A stretch of DNA of 64,000 nucleotides from Streptomyces sp. CB01249 (GTDB taxonomy: Bacteria; Actinomycetota; Actinomycetes; Streptomycetales; Streptomycetaceae): positions 387,125-451,124 of the forward strand of contig NZ_LISW01000002.1 in assembly GCF_001905735.1 (NCBI RefSeq), written 5' to 3'. Positions 9,623 through 18,997 of the stretch are shown one piece after another (position 1 is the first letter of the stretch; the number at the start of each line of letters is the position of its first letter). The position numbers and the translations under genes are program-made. The notes beneath the pieces are model-generated. The model ran no database searches, was not told the origin of the DNA, and saw nothing but the letters and a program-made list of their open reading frames with translations.

Positions 9623-9658
9623 ACTGTCAATAAGGTTTGGCTCAAACAGTCCTATGCT
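9623..9658 (+). promoter_or_regulatory. Inverted repeat and -10-like box before a TetR gene
   Basis: Nested inverted repeats ACTGT/ACAGT (9623-9627, 9646-9650) and GTTTG/CAAAC (9635-9639, 9643-9647) precede a TATGCT box at 9653-9658. The box lies 6 bases before the ATG at 9665. No Shine-Dalgarno is visible, consistent with a leaderless, self-repressed transcript. The stretch is AT-rich compared with its surroundings. Confidence 0.35.
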
Positions 9659-9664
9659 CACCGA

Positions 9665-10255
9665 ATGAACACATCGCCGAGTTCACTGCGCAGGAGCGAG
9701 AGCTCACGCAGGGCGACCCTGCAAGCCGCCCTCGACCTCTGTACGGAGAGGGGCTACGGGCGGGTCACGGTCGAGGCGATCGCGGCGCGGGCGGGCGTGA
9801 GCAAGAAGACGATCTACCGCTGGTGGCCGTCGAAGAGCGCGGTGCTGTTGGAAGCCTTTACGGAGATGCTGGTCTCGGCGACCCCGTTCGTGGACACCGG
9901 CGACATCGCGAAGGACCTGCGCACCCACCTCACGGGCGCGGTGAACGTCCTCGCCGTACCCCCCTTCGGCCCGGCCTACGCGGGCATCCTCTCGGAGCTC
10001 CACCACGACGACCAGCTGGCCGAAACGGTTCGCACGCAGCTCATCGACCCCCGCTTCCAGGAGGCGGTCGGCCGCCTCCGGAGCGCCCAGGAACGGGGCC
10101 AGATCCCCCCGGACGCGGACCTGGATCTCGCGGTCGAGATGCTCTACGGCCCGCTGTACTACCGCCATGTGCTCCGGAAGCCGATGCAGGACGCGGAGGA
10201 CGTGGGAAAGCTGGTGGACCACGTGCTGCGGGCGCTGGGGGCGACGGCGGACTGA
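9665..10255 (+). CDS. TetR/AcrR family transcriptional regulator
   Basis: 196 residues. The N-terminal helix-turn-helix is clear: GYGRVTVEAIAARAGVSKKT followed by IYRWWPSKSAVLLEAF. The C-terminal part is an all-helical ligand-binding and dimerisation domain of the TetR_C_11 kind. The ATG has no ribosome site, and a -10-like box lies just upstream, so the mRNA may be leaderless. It lies 193 bases downstream of the ABC exporter on the same strand and is a plausible regulator of it. Confidence 0.9.
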   Translation: MNTSPSSLRRSESSRRATLQAALDLCTERGYGRVTVEAIAARAGVSKKTIYRWWPSKSAVLLEAFTEMLVSATPFVDTGDIAKDLRTHLTGAVNVLAVPPFGPAYAGILSELHHDDQLAETVRTQLIDPRFQEAVGRLRSAQERGQIPPDADLDLAVEMLYGPLYYRHVLRKPMQDAEDVGKLVDHVLRALGATAD

Positions 10256-10271
10256 GGCGGGCGCCGGTTCC

Positions 10272-11093
10272 TCAGGAGGCGCCGGGCAGGCGAAGGTTCT
10301 CGTACTTCGGGTTGGGTTCCCCGCGCACCGCGCTCGTGACCTCGCCCGGGCACCCCTCCGGCGGGTGGCCCGGGACGTCGCGGACCTTGTAGTAGACGCA
10401 GACCAGCCGGGGCTCCTCCGTACCGTCGCCGTAGGGGAGCATCCGGGTCTCGCCGCAGGCCGGGCAGCGGGCGTCCGTGTGGAGGAGCGTCCTGGGCTCC
10501 GTGAAGACGTGAGGCAGGCGGTTTTCCCTCACGGCGGTCCGGGGCAGGGACAGGCCGTAGTGGTCGCCCAGGATGCGGTAGACGTCCGACATCCCGGTGT
10601 CCTCGGAGGCGTCGTCCCTGAAGACGCCGTGCGGGTAGGCGAGGAAACCGGCCTCCGCGACCAGGCGCCGGCTCACCGGGTGGTCGATGTCGTCCGTGCC
10701 GTACTCCCGCATCATCCACTCGGTCTCGCCGTCCACGGTCACCGTGACGGCCGGGGGGTCCATGGTGGTGTCCAGGATGTCCACGACCGTGTGGCGGGCC
10801 CTGAGGTCCCTGCCGGGGGCCAGCCGGTCGTCGCGGTGCCCCGCCTCGGGTGTCTCCAGGGCGAACGACCAGCCGCCCGCCGCCTCGCCCACCATCGCCC
10901 AGTCCGGCAGCTTCGAGGACCCGGCTCCGTGGAAGAACTCCAGGACTCCCGGGGCGGAGTCCGGATCGAGGAGCGTGCCCGGCCGCGCGCCCAGGTACCC
11001 CGCGAGGGTCTCGGGGGTGACACCCTTCACCAGGGTGAGGGAGTAGCCGTCCCGGCCCAGTTCGTCGTCCAGCCACGCGATTCCATCGTCCAT
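10272..11093 (-). CDS. DUF6461-like protein with C-terminal cysteine pair
   Basis: 273 residues from the ATG at 11093; an in-frame start at 11126 would add 11 residues and overlap the terminator. The first half looks like DUF6461, small Streptomyces proteins beginning with an acidic WL-D segment and a GYSLTLVKG-type motif. The second half has a CPACG pair and later single cysteines, which could bind zinc. No enzyme motif or membrane segment is visible. It follows the giant nuclease-ended gene on the same strand, but a strong terminator separates them. Function unknown. Confidence 0.6.
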   Translation of the reverse strand: MDDGIAWLDDELGRDGYSLTLVKGVTPETLAGYLGARPGTLLDPDSAPGVLEFFHGAGSSKLPDWAMVGEAAGGWSFALETPEAGHRDDRLAPGRDLRARHTVVDILDTTMDPPAVTVTVDGETEWMMREYGTDDIDHPVSRRLVAEAGFLAYPHGVFRDDASEDTGMSDVYRILGDHYGLSLPRTAVRENRLPHVFTEPRTLLHTDARCPACGETRMLPYGDGTEEPRLVCVYYKVRDVPGHPPEGCPGEVTSAVRGEPNPKYENLRLPGAS

Positions 11094-11125
11094 GGCTGGC
11101 ACCCTAGCCTGGCGTTCGTACGCCA

Positions 11126-11156
11126 CAGGGGCCCGGCCATGGCGGCCGGGCCCCTG
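11126..11156 (-). terminator. Terminator after the giant secreted protein gene
   Basis: A perfect 13-bp GC-rich stem (11126-11138 with 11144-11156) with a 5-base loop, 20 bases past the stop of the large minus-strand gene. It should insulate the DUF6461-like gene from that transcript. Confidence 0.7.
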
Positions 11157-11176
11157 CTTCGGTTCGGGTCAAGCGG

Positions 11177-14100
11177 TCACGAGGGACGCTTGGCCTCGAG
11201 CCAGTAGTTGTCTCCTTCGAGGACTCGGTTCTGCTTGCGCCAGCCCGGCATGTAGCTCATGGACTGGGTGTTCTGGTTGTTCGACATGCTGGAACGCCCA
11301 CACGGCTCGGTCCAGGTCGGCACGTGGGACCGCGGGTCGGGCTGGAGCCTCCATAGTCCGTCCGTGCCGCGGATGGCGATCGTGTTGAGGCATTCCTCGC
11401 CCGAGGTGACCTGCTTCAGGTTCTTCCCGCCCCAGTTCTTCGGTGTCGCGGCGCTCTGCCAACTCGCCGCGAAGGGGAACTCGTCGCAGCTGGGCTTGTC
11501 GTTCGCGCCGAGTTCGGGTGACATCGTCGCCAGTTTGTTGCGCTCCCATGCCGTCGGGCAGATCACGTCGCGGTTGTGGCTGACGATGCTCTTCTTGCTC
11601 GTCGGCGGATCGGGCACGAGGATGTCGTCGGTCAGGAAGGTCAACGGGTTGTTGCCCCGCAGCCCGTAGTGGCCGGGCAGCTTGTTCTGGATCAGCCAGG
11701 CGTGCGCGGCCGCCGCCGGGAACTTCTTCTCGTTCATGACGTACGTCGGCTTGTACGCACTGAACACACAGCCCGGAGTGGCCTTCACGTCACGGTCGCA
11801 CCGGACGTCCAGCTCCGACTTCTCCGCCGTCATCGTGTTGCTGGTGTCACCGCCCGCGGTTCCCTTGACCGTCAGGTAGGGGCTGATCCGGCCCTGGTCA
11901 TCGGTGGTGTTGTTCCACTTGATCTTCTGGGTGACCGTGGCCGTGTGGAGGTCGCCCGCGACGAAGGTGGGCGAACCGCTCCACACCGGAGACTGCTTCT
12001 CGCAGTAGCCGCGGCAGCCGAAGTCGATGTTCAGGGTCAGCGTGGGAATGGACATCGACGTCAGCTTGACCGACACGGTCTGGGTGAAGGTGTCGCTGTC
12101 CGGGTCGAGCGTGAACTCGTGCCGGAGGTCGAAGCTCGCCTTCGGTGTGCCGGTCGTGGTCCCCCTGAACTGCAGGTCGTCCCCGAGGCACGCGTCGGTC
12201 CGGGTGTAGTCCAGGGACCTCGTACCGATGGAGCAGCTCAGGGCGGACAGGGTGGACGCCGAACCGCTCGACGTCTTGGCGGACTTGAGGTCCGTCGCCG
12301 GCGTGGACGACAGGTGCAGCCCCTCCGAGCCGGTCACGGAGCGCGCTGCGCCGGGGAGACCGGTGACGGTGGGAAGCACACTGAAGTAGTCGCCCGAGAT
12401 GCTCTGGGGCGGCTCGACCGGGGCCGGGTCCGGGGCCGTGATGTCCGGGTCGCCGAAGGTCAGGTCCTCGGGGATGCCGGAGTAGTCGCCGGGCACGAAC
12501 GCGAGGGCGTCGAAGGCGATGTCCGCGGAACCGTCACCGCCGTTGAAGTTGTGCAGGCTGACCTCGGGGGTGATGCCGTTGAAGAAGTACGCGCCGAGAT
12601 CCACCCACTTGTTGGACTGGTTGGAGCTCTGGTCGATCGCCTTCACCGTCTCACCGGCGGAGTGCTTGATGCGGTACTCGGCCTTGGAGGTCTGCGCCCC
12701 GTGGTCGGGGATGAAGGCATAGACCTTGGCCTGGCCGCTGTAGGCGGTGATCTCCTTGCCCAGCTTCCAGGTCCCGGTCACCTTCATCCGGTCGCCCGGC
12801 GGCGGGTACGACTCGGGGGACCGGGTGTGGGTGAACCAGAAGTGATTGCCGTAGCCCGCGCCGATCTGGTGGGTGTCGATCTTGCCGGGGTAGGTGGTGA
12901 CGGTCTGCCCGGTCTCCGAGTCGATGATGTCGGAGCCCTGGTACGTGAGCGTGAAGGTGCCGTCCGATTGCGCGGCTCCGCAGCCGCGTGAGGCCGAGCC
13001 CGCCGGCGTGGTGCCGTTGGGTATGTCGTCGACGATCAGCGCGTTCGAGGGCAGGCCGGAGCTGCACTTCGGCGGGTAGGAGGCGGCGTCCGGCTGCTCC
13101 GGGTAACTGGTGTTGAACCGGTGCACCTGGTGGCCGCACTCGGCCTGCTTGTCGCAGTCCTTCCACTCGGCCGACTTGGCCCACCAGCAGTGCAGCCAGT
13201 GCGGGTTGGTGTCGCTGTCACCGGCGTCCAGCGAGCAGGCGCCCATACCGGGGTCGTTGGAGTCGCCGTCGGAGATCTTCGACGGATCGCACGAGTTGGA
13301 CGCGTCGCAGAAGGTGTCCAGCGGCGGCTTCACGGCCGCGCGCTGGAGGTCGCTGTTCCACCAGGCGGCCAGATAGCCGGGCTTGAAGTCGCCGGGCCCG
13401 AACATCGCGGAGATCGGACGCGCGGCCCAGCCGAGCACCTTCTCCTCGTACGGCCAGTCCTGCGGGTGCGCGGCGTGGGAGTAGTCGTCCAGGTGCGGGT
13501 CCACCGCGTGCTGGAGGAAGGGGACCCGGTTGGCCTTCCACAGCGGGTTGGCGGGGTTGTTGGTCCAGCCGAGGCCCTTGTGCCCGCCGGAGTCGGCGGC
13601 CGGGTAGAAGCCCGAGTTGTACGCCCACAGGGCGAAGAACCAGTTCTCGATCCACTGCGGGTGGCCGTCGTTGACCGCCATCTCCTGGCCGTGGAGATCG
13701 TTCCACTTGCGGGAGAGGATGGTCACGCCGTAGGCGATGTTCGCGGCGTAGTCCAGGGCGACCGCTTCCTGCGTGGCCGGCGGCAGAGCGGTCTCGCCCT
13801 CCTTGGTCTTGCCCGCGAGCCGCATGCCGTCGGTGGCCTGGGTGATGCCGTAACCGCAGTCCGCCTCGGAGAAGTTGATGCGCCACGGGTCGGCCTGGTC
13901 GCCGTCGGCGGTGTACTGGGTGCCGTAGTAGTTGCCGATGAGGCTGTTGGAGGTGACTCCAGGGACGGCGAAGCGAGTCGCCTGCCACATGTTGGATTCC
14001 TGCGCGGTGACGCCGAGCATCACCTGCGAGGGTATGTGCCACCGGTCGGTGACGTCCGGGTCCTCGTTGTCGAGGGTGCCGTTGGGGTCGCCGGCCAGGG

Positions 14101-15643
14101 TGATCGGCGGGAACAGCCCCTGCGGGGTGTAGGAGTCCATGCCGGTGTTCTTCCAGTTCGCCGGCCGGTTCACGTGCAGCTCACCGACGACGGCCTGGTC
14201 CACGGCCCATTCCACCTGGCGCGGGGTCGGCTGGAACGCCTGCTTGCGTACGTCGTTGCGGGCCACCGCGCAGTACCGCTCGTCGGTGCCCTCGCTGGGC
14301 CCGGTCGGCGACGCGGCCAGTGCTTGCGTACGGAAGCTCTGGGCGGACATGCCCTCGTCGTCGGCACCGGCCGACGGCTTCTTCCCGGTGGGGACGCCCA
14401 GCGCCGGGGAGGGCTCGGCTCCGGCCGCTGCCTTCTCCGCCGACAGGTGGGGGGTGGCGTCCAGTTCGGTGTGCTTGCCGGTGGCGACGACATCCAGGGC
14501 GATGCGCGCGTCGCGGGCCTGCTGGGCCTCGTCGGGCGTGATCATGCTGGTTTTGCCGTCGGCCCAGGACGTGGAGACGCCCGCGTGGCCGAGGCTCGAC
14601 ATGCGGGCGCCCTTGGCGAGGTGCCCCGGGTTCCGCACCGAGCTGGGGAGCTTCCCCTTGCTCCGGGCCTTCCCGGTGAGGAAGACCGTGCCGCCGGGGG
14701 TGGCCGACAGGTCCCAGTCGGCCAGCTTTCCTTCGGCGACCGTCCTGGGGCTGGTCCGGCCGCCCTTGACCTGTCCGGAGTCCAGGTGCTTGGCCCAGGA
14801 CTTCGCCGTCGTCTTCGTCCCGGCGTCGGCTTCCCGGTCGATGAAGGTCACGCCGTCGGCGCTGTCGGCCGCGATCTGGAACGGCACGTGCTTCGTCGTG
14901 GCGAGGACGGTTTCCTTCCGCCCGTTGATCCGGACGAGCTTGTTTCCGTGACCGGCCACGATGCCGTGCCTGGTCGGGACGGCCGAGGTGACCTGCCCGG
15001 GGAAGGCGGCCGGCGCGGACTGCTTGCCGGTCGCCGCGTCCACGGTGATCAGGCGGGTCCGCTGTTCCTTGTCCCCGTCGTGGCTCAGCTGGGTGAACAC
15101 CACGTCGTCCCCGCTGCCGCATCCCGGGGAGAAGTACGCCAGCGACGCCGTGAACGGCAGCTTGGTGACCTTGCCGCTGCCCAGGTCGACGACGGCGGTG
15201 AACGCGCCGCGCACCATCAGTTCCGGGTTGTTCGTGAACGTCCGGGGCGCGTAGGCGACAGCCGCGTACCGACCGGACTCGGTGACACAGGTGTTGCCTA
15301 TCCAGGTGTCCGAGTCGAACCCGTCCTCGCGGAGGGTGGCCACCGTGGTGAACGCGTAGCCGTCCTTCTCCTTTCCGGCCAGGACGTGGAAGCCCGTGCC
15401 GTCACCGGAGGTGGACAGGGCCACGTCCTTGGACGAGGCGTAGGCATCGCCCAGGACCGCGGCACGGTCCTTCCCGCCCACCTCGCGGGGTTTGTGACCG
15501 GCCGTCGGCAGGCTCTCACCCCCCTGTACCGCGTCGGCGGGGACCTCGGGTCCCTGGGCCTGCGCGGAGGCGGACAGCAACGAGCCGAACATCGCCGTCG
15601 CCGCCGCTATCACCACCACGCTTTTTCGGCGTTTCATGCGCAC
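11177..15643 (-). CDS. Giant secreted modular protein: propeller, SLT transglycosylase, golvesin-like domain, NucA/NucB-like nuclease
   Basis: 1488 residues from GTG at 15643 (AGGA about 10 bases upstream) or 1486 from the ATG at 15637. The N-terminus is a signal peptide: a KRRK cluster, a hydrophobic core, then ASAQA. Residues about 60-470 show repeated beta-propeller-like units. Residues about 520-760 resemble a soluble lytic transglycosylase, with the catalytic-type glutamate in GVTAQESNMWQ (about 544), then CGYGITQ and ALWAYNSGFY. Near 960-1060 is a golvesin-type carbohydrate-binding beta domain (AKVYAFIPDHG). The last 150 residues contain the NucA/NucB hallmark CDEFPFA (about 1388), expected of a secreted DNase. 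It probably cuts cell wall and DNA outside the cell. Domain calls are by motif recall; boundaries are rough. Confidence 0.8.
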   Translation of the reverse strand: MRMKRRKSVVVIAAATAMFGSLLSASAQAQGPEVPADAVQGGESLPTAGHKPREVGGKDRAAVLGDAYASSKDVALSTSGDGTGFHVLAGKEKDGYAFTTVATLREDGFDSDTWIGNTCVTESGRYAAVAYAPRTFTNNPELMVRGAFTAVVDLGSGKVTKLPFTASLAYFSPGCGSGDDVVFTQLSHDGDKEQRTRLITVDAATGKQSAPAAFPGQVTSAVPTRHGIVAGHGNKLVRINGRKETVLATTKHVPFQIAADSADGVTFIDREADAGTKTTAKSWAKHLDSGQVKGGRTSPRTVAEGKLADWDLSATPGGTVFLTGKARSKGKLPSSVRNPGHLAKGARMSSLGHAGVSTSWADGKTSMITPDEAQQARDARIALDVVATGKHTELDATPHLSAEKAAAGAEPSPALGVPTGKKPSAGADDEGMSAQSFRTQALAASPTGPSEGTDERYCAVARNDVRKQAFQPTPRQVEWAVDQAVVGELHVNRPANWKNTGMDSYTPQGLFPPITLAGDPNGTLDNEDPDVTDRWHIPSQVMLGVTAQESNMWQATRFAVPGVTSNSLIGNYYGTQYTADGDQADPWRINFSEADCGYGITQATDGMRLAGKTKEGETALPPATQEAVALDYAANIAYGVTILSRKWNDLHGQEMAVNDGHPQWIENWFFALWAYNSGFYPAADSGGHKGLGWTNNPANPLWKANRVPFLQHAVDPHLDDYSHAAHPQDWPYEEKVLGWAARPISAMFGPGDFKPGYLAAWWNSDLQRAAVKPPLDTFCDASNSCDPSKISDGDSNDPGMGACSLDAGDSDTNPHWLHCWWAKSAEWKDCDKQAECGHQVHRFNTSYPEQPDAASYPPKCSSGLPSNALIVDDIPNGTTPAGSASRGCGAAQSDGTFTLTYQGSDIIDSETGQTVTTYPGKIDTHQIGAGYGNHFWFTHTRSPESYPPPGDRMKVTGTWKLGKEITAYSGQAKVYAFIPDHGAQTSKAEYRIKHSAGETVKAIDQSSNQSNKWVDLGAYFFNGITPEVSLHNFNGGDGSADIAFDALAFVPGDYSGIPEDLTFGDPDITAPDPAPVEPPQSISGDYFSVLPTVTGLPGAARSVTGSEGLHLSSTPATDLKSAKTSSGSASTLSALSCSIGTRSLDYTRTDACLGDDLQFRGTTTGTPKASFDLRHEFTLDPDSDTFTQTVSVKLTSMSIPTLTLNIDFGCRGYCEKQSPVWSGSPTFVAGDLHTATVTQKIKWNNTTDDQGRISPYLTVKGTAGGDTSNTMTAEKSELDVRCDRDVKATPGCVFSAYKPTYVMNEKKFPAAAAHAWLIQNKLPGHYGLRGNNPLTFLTDDILVPDPPTSKKSIVSHNRDVICPTAWERNKLATMSPELGANDKPSCDEFPFAASWQSAATPKNWGGKNLKQVTSGEECLNTIAIRGTDGLWRLQPDPRSHVPTWTEPCGRSSMSNNQNTQSMSYMPGWRKQNRVLEGDNYWLEAKRPS

Positions 15644-15857
15644 CGTCAAGGATTCCTCATCACTGATTCTGCGCGACGACCTCAGTGACACCGCCGGGCC
15701 GTCACGCTCGCGGGGCCCCGATGGGGGTCCCCGCACCGACCCGGCCGGTTCTCCGGCCAGGGATTCTCATATTTCCGTCGCGAAAAGGAGTGGCGCGCGC
15801 ACTGGGCAGCGCACACCTGCTCCGCATGGAAATCCGGCCGACTTCGCGTGGGCGGAC

Positions 15858-16400
15858 TCAGTACTCCATGACTGAATCCACATAAATCTTCGGGTCGTCC
15901 GGAGATTCGCCGTCAGGGAAATCACCCATGACGGTAGTGGTTTCTCTTCCCGTCCGGCCGGGGGCCACGTTCGGGAAGTCGAATTTCGTGGTCCTCACCC
16001 ATTCCTTGCCATCGCCTATGCTGACGGTGACCTTGAGATTGAGTGTCGAACTTCGATTGTTGGTGATGGTGCAGGCGACGTTGAATCCGAGTTCGCTGCG
16101 AGTCGCCCGGACCTCTACGTCGCCAACGGTGACGACCTTCGTCTTCCCCGCATGACTGATGACCGGCGCCGGCTTCGGGCTTTCCTGCGGGTCCTGCTCC
16201 GGATCGTCCTCCGGACTCGCCTCCGCGGCCGGGGTGCTCTGCCCGTCGCTCGGCTCAGCGGAGACCGACGGGCTCGTGGAGGGCGACGGGGCAGAGGCGG
16301 GGCTGGAATCCGAGCACCCCGTGGCCAGCGCGGCAACGAGCGCTGCTGCGCCCCAGACTGCGGGGCGCAGCAGGTCCCGGCGCAATGGCGTCAGTTGCAC
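15858..16400 (-). CDS. Lipoprotein with FxLYD-like domain
   Basis: 180 residues, GTG start. The signal peptide ends in a lipobox (LATGC, Cys about 29). About 50 Ser/Pro/Glu/Asp-rich linker residues follow, then a compact beta domain (VACTITNNRSSTLNLKVTV) like the Ig-like FxLYD/DUF4352 group. It should be lipid-anchored on the outer face of the membrane. Its start overlaps the stop of the secreted protein upstream by 10 bases, so the two are translationally coupled. The pair lies 214 bases upstream of the giant secreted protein on the same strand. Function unknown. Confidence 0.75.
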   Translation of the reverse strand: MQLTPLRRDLLRPAVWGAAALVAALATGCSDSSPASAPSPSTSPSVSAEPSDGQSTPAAEASPEDDPEQDPQESPKPAPVISHAGKTKVVTVGDVEVRATRSELGFNVACTITNNRSSTLNLKVTVSIGDGKEWVRTTKFDFPNVAPGRTGRETTTVMGDFPDGESPDDPKIYVDSVMEY

Positions 16401-16945
16401 GCGCCGATGCCGAGGTAGTTGTCAACCACTACCTTGGTGCCGACCTTCATGTAGGAGTACGTCTGCCCGCAGTATCCGCGGTTCTGATAGAGGGGACCGG
16501 CGTAGCTGCTGAAGGTTCCCGAATCCTCGACATCCGGGGTGGCGGTGTAGTTGTCCGACAGCTTGAGCCGCATGGGATGCGCAACCCCGGTGTCGTTGAA
16601 GAACACGGCACAGATCGGCTTGTCGTAGTAGCTGCTCCCCGTGGTCTTCCCGTTCGTCCACGTGTACGTCGTGCCGTACGTCCCGTAGCGGGCCGCGCTG
16701 ACGGAAATGGTGTAGCCCGCTCCGCACACATTGGCGGACGCCGCGGCAACCTTTGCGTCGGCCGCGATGATTTCCTTCGTCGCGTCGTTCGCCTGCTTGT
16801 CGACCGCGATCCCCCGAATGTTCACGGTCGCGACCGGCGCACTGCCTGTCGAAGCGGTTCCTTCGCTCGCCGATGCCGTGGGCGCGGCCACGGTTGCGAC
16901 GAGAAGGGCGGCGCTGACGCCGGCAAGTCCTATGGAAATCTTCAT
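16391..16945 (-). CDS. Small secreted protein, unknown function
   Basis: 184 residues from the ATG at 16945, preceded by an AGGGGGGG purine run. It has a clear signal peptide with cleavage after a TASAS-type site near residue 26. The mature part is Thr/Tyr/Gly-rich with four cysteines (VCGAGY, KPICAVF, GYCGQ and the penultimate GAC), which could form two disulfides. It resembles no enzyme I recognise. It is coupled by a 10-base overlap to a lipoprotein. The 220 bases upstream are AT-rich for this genome and probably hold its promoter. A similar secreted/lipoprotein pair occurs at 21995-23160. Confidence 0.7.
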   Translation of the reverse strand: MKISIGLAGVSAALLVATVAAPTASASEGTASTGSAPVATVNIRGIAVDKQANDATKEIIAADAKVAAASANVCGAGYTISVSAARYGTYGTTYTWTNGKTTGSSYYDKPICAVFFNDTGVAHPMRLKLSDNYTATPDVEDSGTFSSYAGPLYQNRGYCGQTYSYMKVGTKVVVDNYLGIGACN

Positions 16946-17168
16946 TTCCCCCCCTAGGTGTAAGCACCAAGTGACCTTGGCGTGTGGAGAGTATCGCAAC
17001 CCGTGCACACTTTGCCAGGCCTTTTATTTCAACCCCCGTGCAGGTACGGGTATTTGGCGTTCAATTTGACATTCCGTTGGATATCAATTGCAAGAAGCCA
17101 TATGGGGGGACAAAGGGGCGTTGGTCACCACGAAGACGACGGGGTCGCCGCCGGCGCCGGCCGGCGCT

Positions 17169-17975
17169 TCAGCCGAAGAGGCGTTCCAGGACGACCGCTA
17201 TCCCGTCCTGCTCGTTGGAGAGCGTCACCTCGTCGGCTGCCGCGCGGAGTTCGGGGTGGGCGTTGCCCATGGCGACGCCGTAGCCGCAGCTGCGGAACAT
17301 CGGCAGGTCGTTGGGCATGTCGCCGAAGGCGATCGCGGTGCGGGGGTCGACGCCCAACTCCTCGGCGGCGAGCGCGATTCCGGCGCCCTTGTCGATGCCG
17401 TACGGCTGGAGCTCGACGGTTCCGGGGCCGGAGTGCGTCACCGTGGCGAGGTCTCCGACGACCGCGCGGGCCTCGGCGGTCAGCGCCTCGTCGCTCAGCT
17501 GGGGGTGGCGGATGAGCACCTTGATCACGGGCTCGGCCCACAGCTCGTCCCGGTGCCGGGTGCGCTGCGCGGGGAGCGTGGCGTGGGGCAGCCGGTAGCC
17601 GGGCTCGATGAGCGTGCGTCCCTCGGCCCCGTCCTGGTCGACGGCGGCGAAGACCTGCCCCACCTGGGCCTCGATCTTCCCGAGCGCGGTCCCGGCCGCC
17701 TCCCGGTCGAGCGTGACGGCCCGGACGGTGCGCCGCGCCCCGGCGTCGTACACCTGCGTGCCCTGACCGCAGACGGCCAGGCCCTCGTACCCGAGCCCGT
17801 CCAGCAGCTCCCGCACGCCGGGCACGGGCCGCCCGGTGACGACGAGGTGCCGGGCGCCCGCCGCGCGGGCCAGGGCGAGCGAGGCGCGGGTCCGGGGGCT
17901 GACGGTGTCGTCGCCGCGCAGCAGGGTGCCGTCGAGGTCGGTCGCGACGAGGGCATATGCGGGAGGAATGGGCAT
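17169..17975 (-). CDS. Cof-type HAD-IIB phosphatase
   Basis: 268 residues. Motif I is DLDGTLLRGDD near residue 13, with both aspartates of the phosphotransfer site. Motif II is the Thr in VVTGRP. Lys and the final motif GDMPNDLPMF (acidic pair) are in place near residue 215. The C2B cap insertion lies between motifs II and III, which makes it a Cof/YidA-type sugar-phosphate or nucleotide phosphatase. The substrate cannot be read from sequence. It is monocistronic. Confidence 0.92.
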   Translation of the reverse strand: MPIPPAYALVATDLDGTLLRGDDTVSPRTRASLALARAAGARHLVVTGRPVPGVRELLDGLGYEGLAVCGQGTQVYDAGARRTVRAVTLDREAAGTALGKIEAQVGQVFAAVDQDGAEGRTLIEPGYRLPHATLPAQRTRHRDELWAEPVIKVLIRHPQLSDEALTAEARAVVGDLATVTHSGPGTVELQPYGIDKGAGIALAAEELGVDPRTAIAFGDMPNDLPMFRSCGYGVAMGNAHPELRAAADEVTLSNEQDGIAVVLERLFG

Positions 17976-18048
17976 GGCAGCAAGCGTAGGTGCCCGCTTC
18001 CGGAGGCCCGGCGGAGTTGTGGCGGGGCGAGGGCGTGGGGTAGAGCGG

Positions 18049-18975
18049 CTACGGGATCGTCAGCACGACCTTGCCGCGGTTGAGGCGGTTCTCGATGGTG
18101 GCGTGCGCCAGGGCCGCGTCCGTCAACGGGTGGGCTGCGTGGACGGCGGGGCGCAGGCCGCCCTGCGCGTGCAGCGCCCACAGCTCCGCGATCCAGGCGG
18201 CGTACCGCGCGGGCTGCGTCCGGGCGATGTGCGCCACCTGGAAGCCGATGACGGACTTGCCGCCGACCAGGACGTCGTACGCCTCGATCGTGCCGCCGCC
18301 CGAGCTGTACGCGACGAGGCGGCCGCCGGGGGTGAGTGCGCGGACGGCGCGGGGGAGGAGGCCGCCGCCGACCGCGTCCAGCAGGATGTCGCAGGGCTCG
18401 CCCCAGCTCTCGTCGGTGTACGTCACCACCTCGTCGGCCCCGAGCGACCGCACGAAGTCCGCCTTCGCCGGATCGCCCACGGCCGCCACGACCCGGGACG
18501 CACCCCGGAGCCGGGCGAGCTGGAGGGCTAGGTGCCCGACGCCGCTCGCGGCCGCCGTGACGAGGACGGACTCGCCCTTCTCCGGCCGCGCGGACTCCAG
18601 CGCCCCGAGCGCGACCACCCCGCTGCGGACGAGCGCGACGGCGTCCTGCGCGGTGGCCCCGGCGGGGACGGCCGACGCCATCGCCTGGTGCAACAGGGCG
18701 TATTCGGCGTACCCGTGCCCGAAGCAGAGGCCGGTGACCCGGTCGCCGACGGCGTGCGCGGTCGCCCCGTCCCCGAGGGCGACCACCTCCCCGGCGACCT
18801 CGCCGCCGAGCGGGATGGGCTCCCGGTTCTCGCGCACCTTCCGCACCACCGGGAGGGTGACGCCGACCGCCTCGACCTTGACGAGGAGCTCGCCGGGACC
18901 GGGCGTGGGAACGGGCGCGTCCTCCTCGAACAACACCTCGGGCCCGCCGCTGTGTTCGTACCGAATGCGCCGCAT
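18049..18975 (-). CDS. Zinc-free MDR quinone oxidoreductase
   Basis: 308 residues, slightly short for the medium-chain dehydrogenase family (about 320-340). The N-terminal GroES-like domain begins MRRIRYEHSGGPEVL. The nucleotide-binding domain has ASGVGHLALQLARLRG near residue 145, a Rossmann loop usual for NADPH. The zinc-ligand cysteines of alcohol dehydrogenases are missing, so it is a quinone reductase / enoyl-reductase-like member. It is divergent from a MarR regulator across 97 bases containing a palindrome, a typical arrangement for a redox- or xenobiotic-responsive pair. Confidence 0.9.
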   Translation of the reverse strand: MRRIRYEHSGGPEVLFEEDAPVPTPGPGELLVKVEAVGVTLPVVRKVRENREPIPLGGEVAGEVVALGDGATAHAVGDRVTGLCFGHGYAEYALLHQAMASAVPAGATAQDAVALVRSGVVALGALESARPEKGESVLVTAAASGVGHLALQLARLRGASRVVAAVGDPAKADFVRSLGADEVVTYTDESWGEPCDILLDAVGGGLLPRAVRALTPGGRLVAYSSGGGTIEAYDVLVGGKSVIGFQVAHIARTQPARYAAWIAELWALHAQGGLRPAVHAAHPLTDAALAHATIENRLNRGKVVLTIP

Positions 18976-18997
18976 GGCGATGACCTCCGACCGAGGG

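Noticed and set aside
10272..11093. DUF6461-like gene as immunity protein for the giant nuclease
   Set aside because: It lies downstream of a strong terminator and shows no family tie to known immunity proteins. There is not enough evidence for a toxin-immunity pair.
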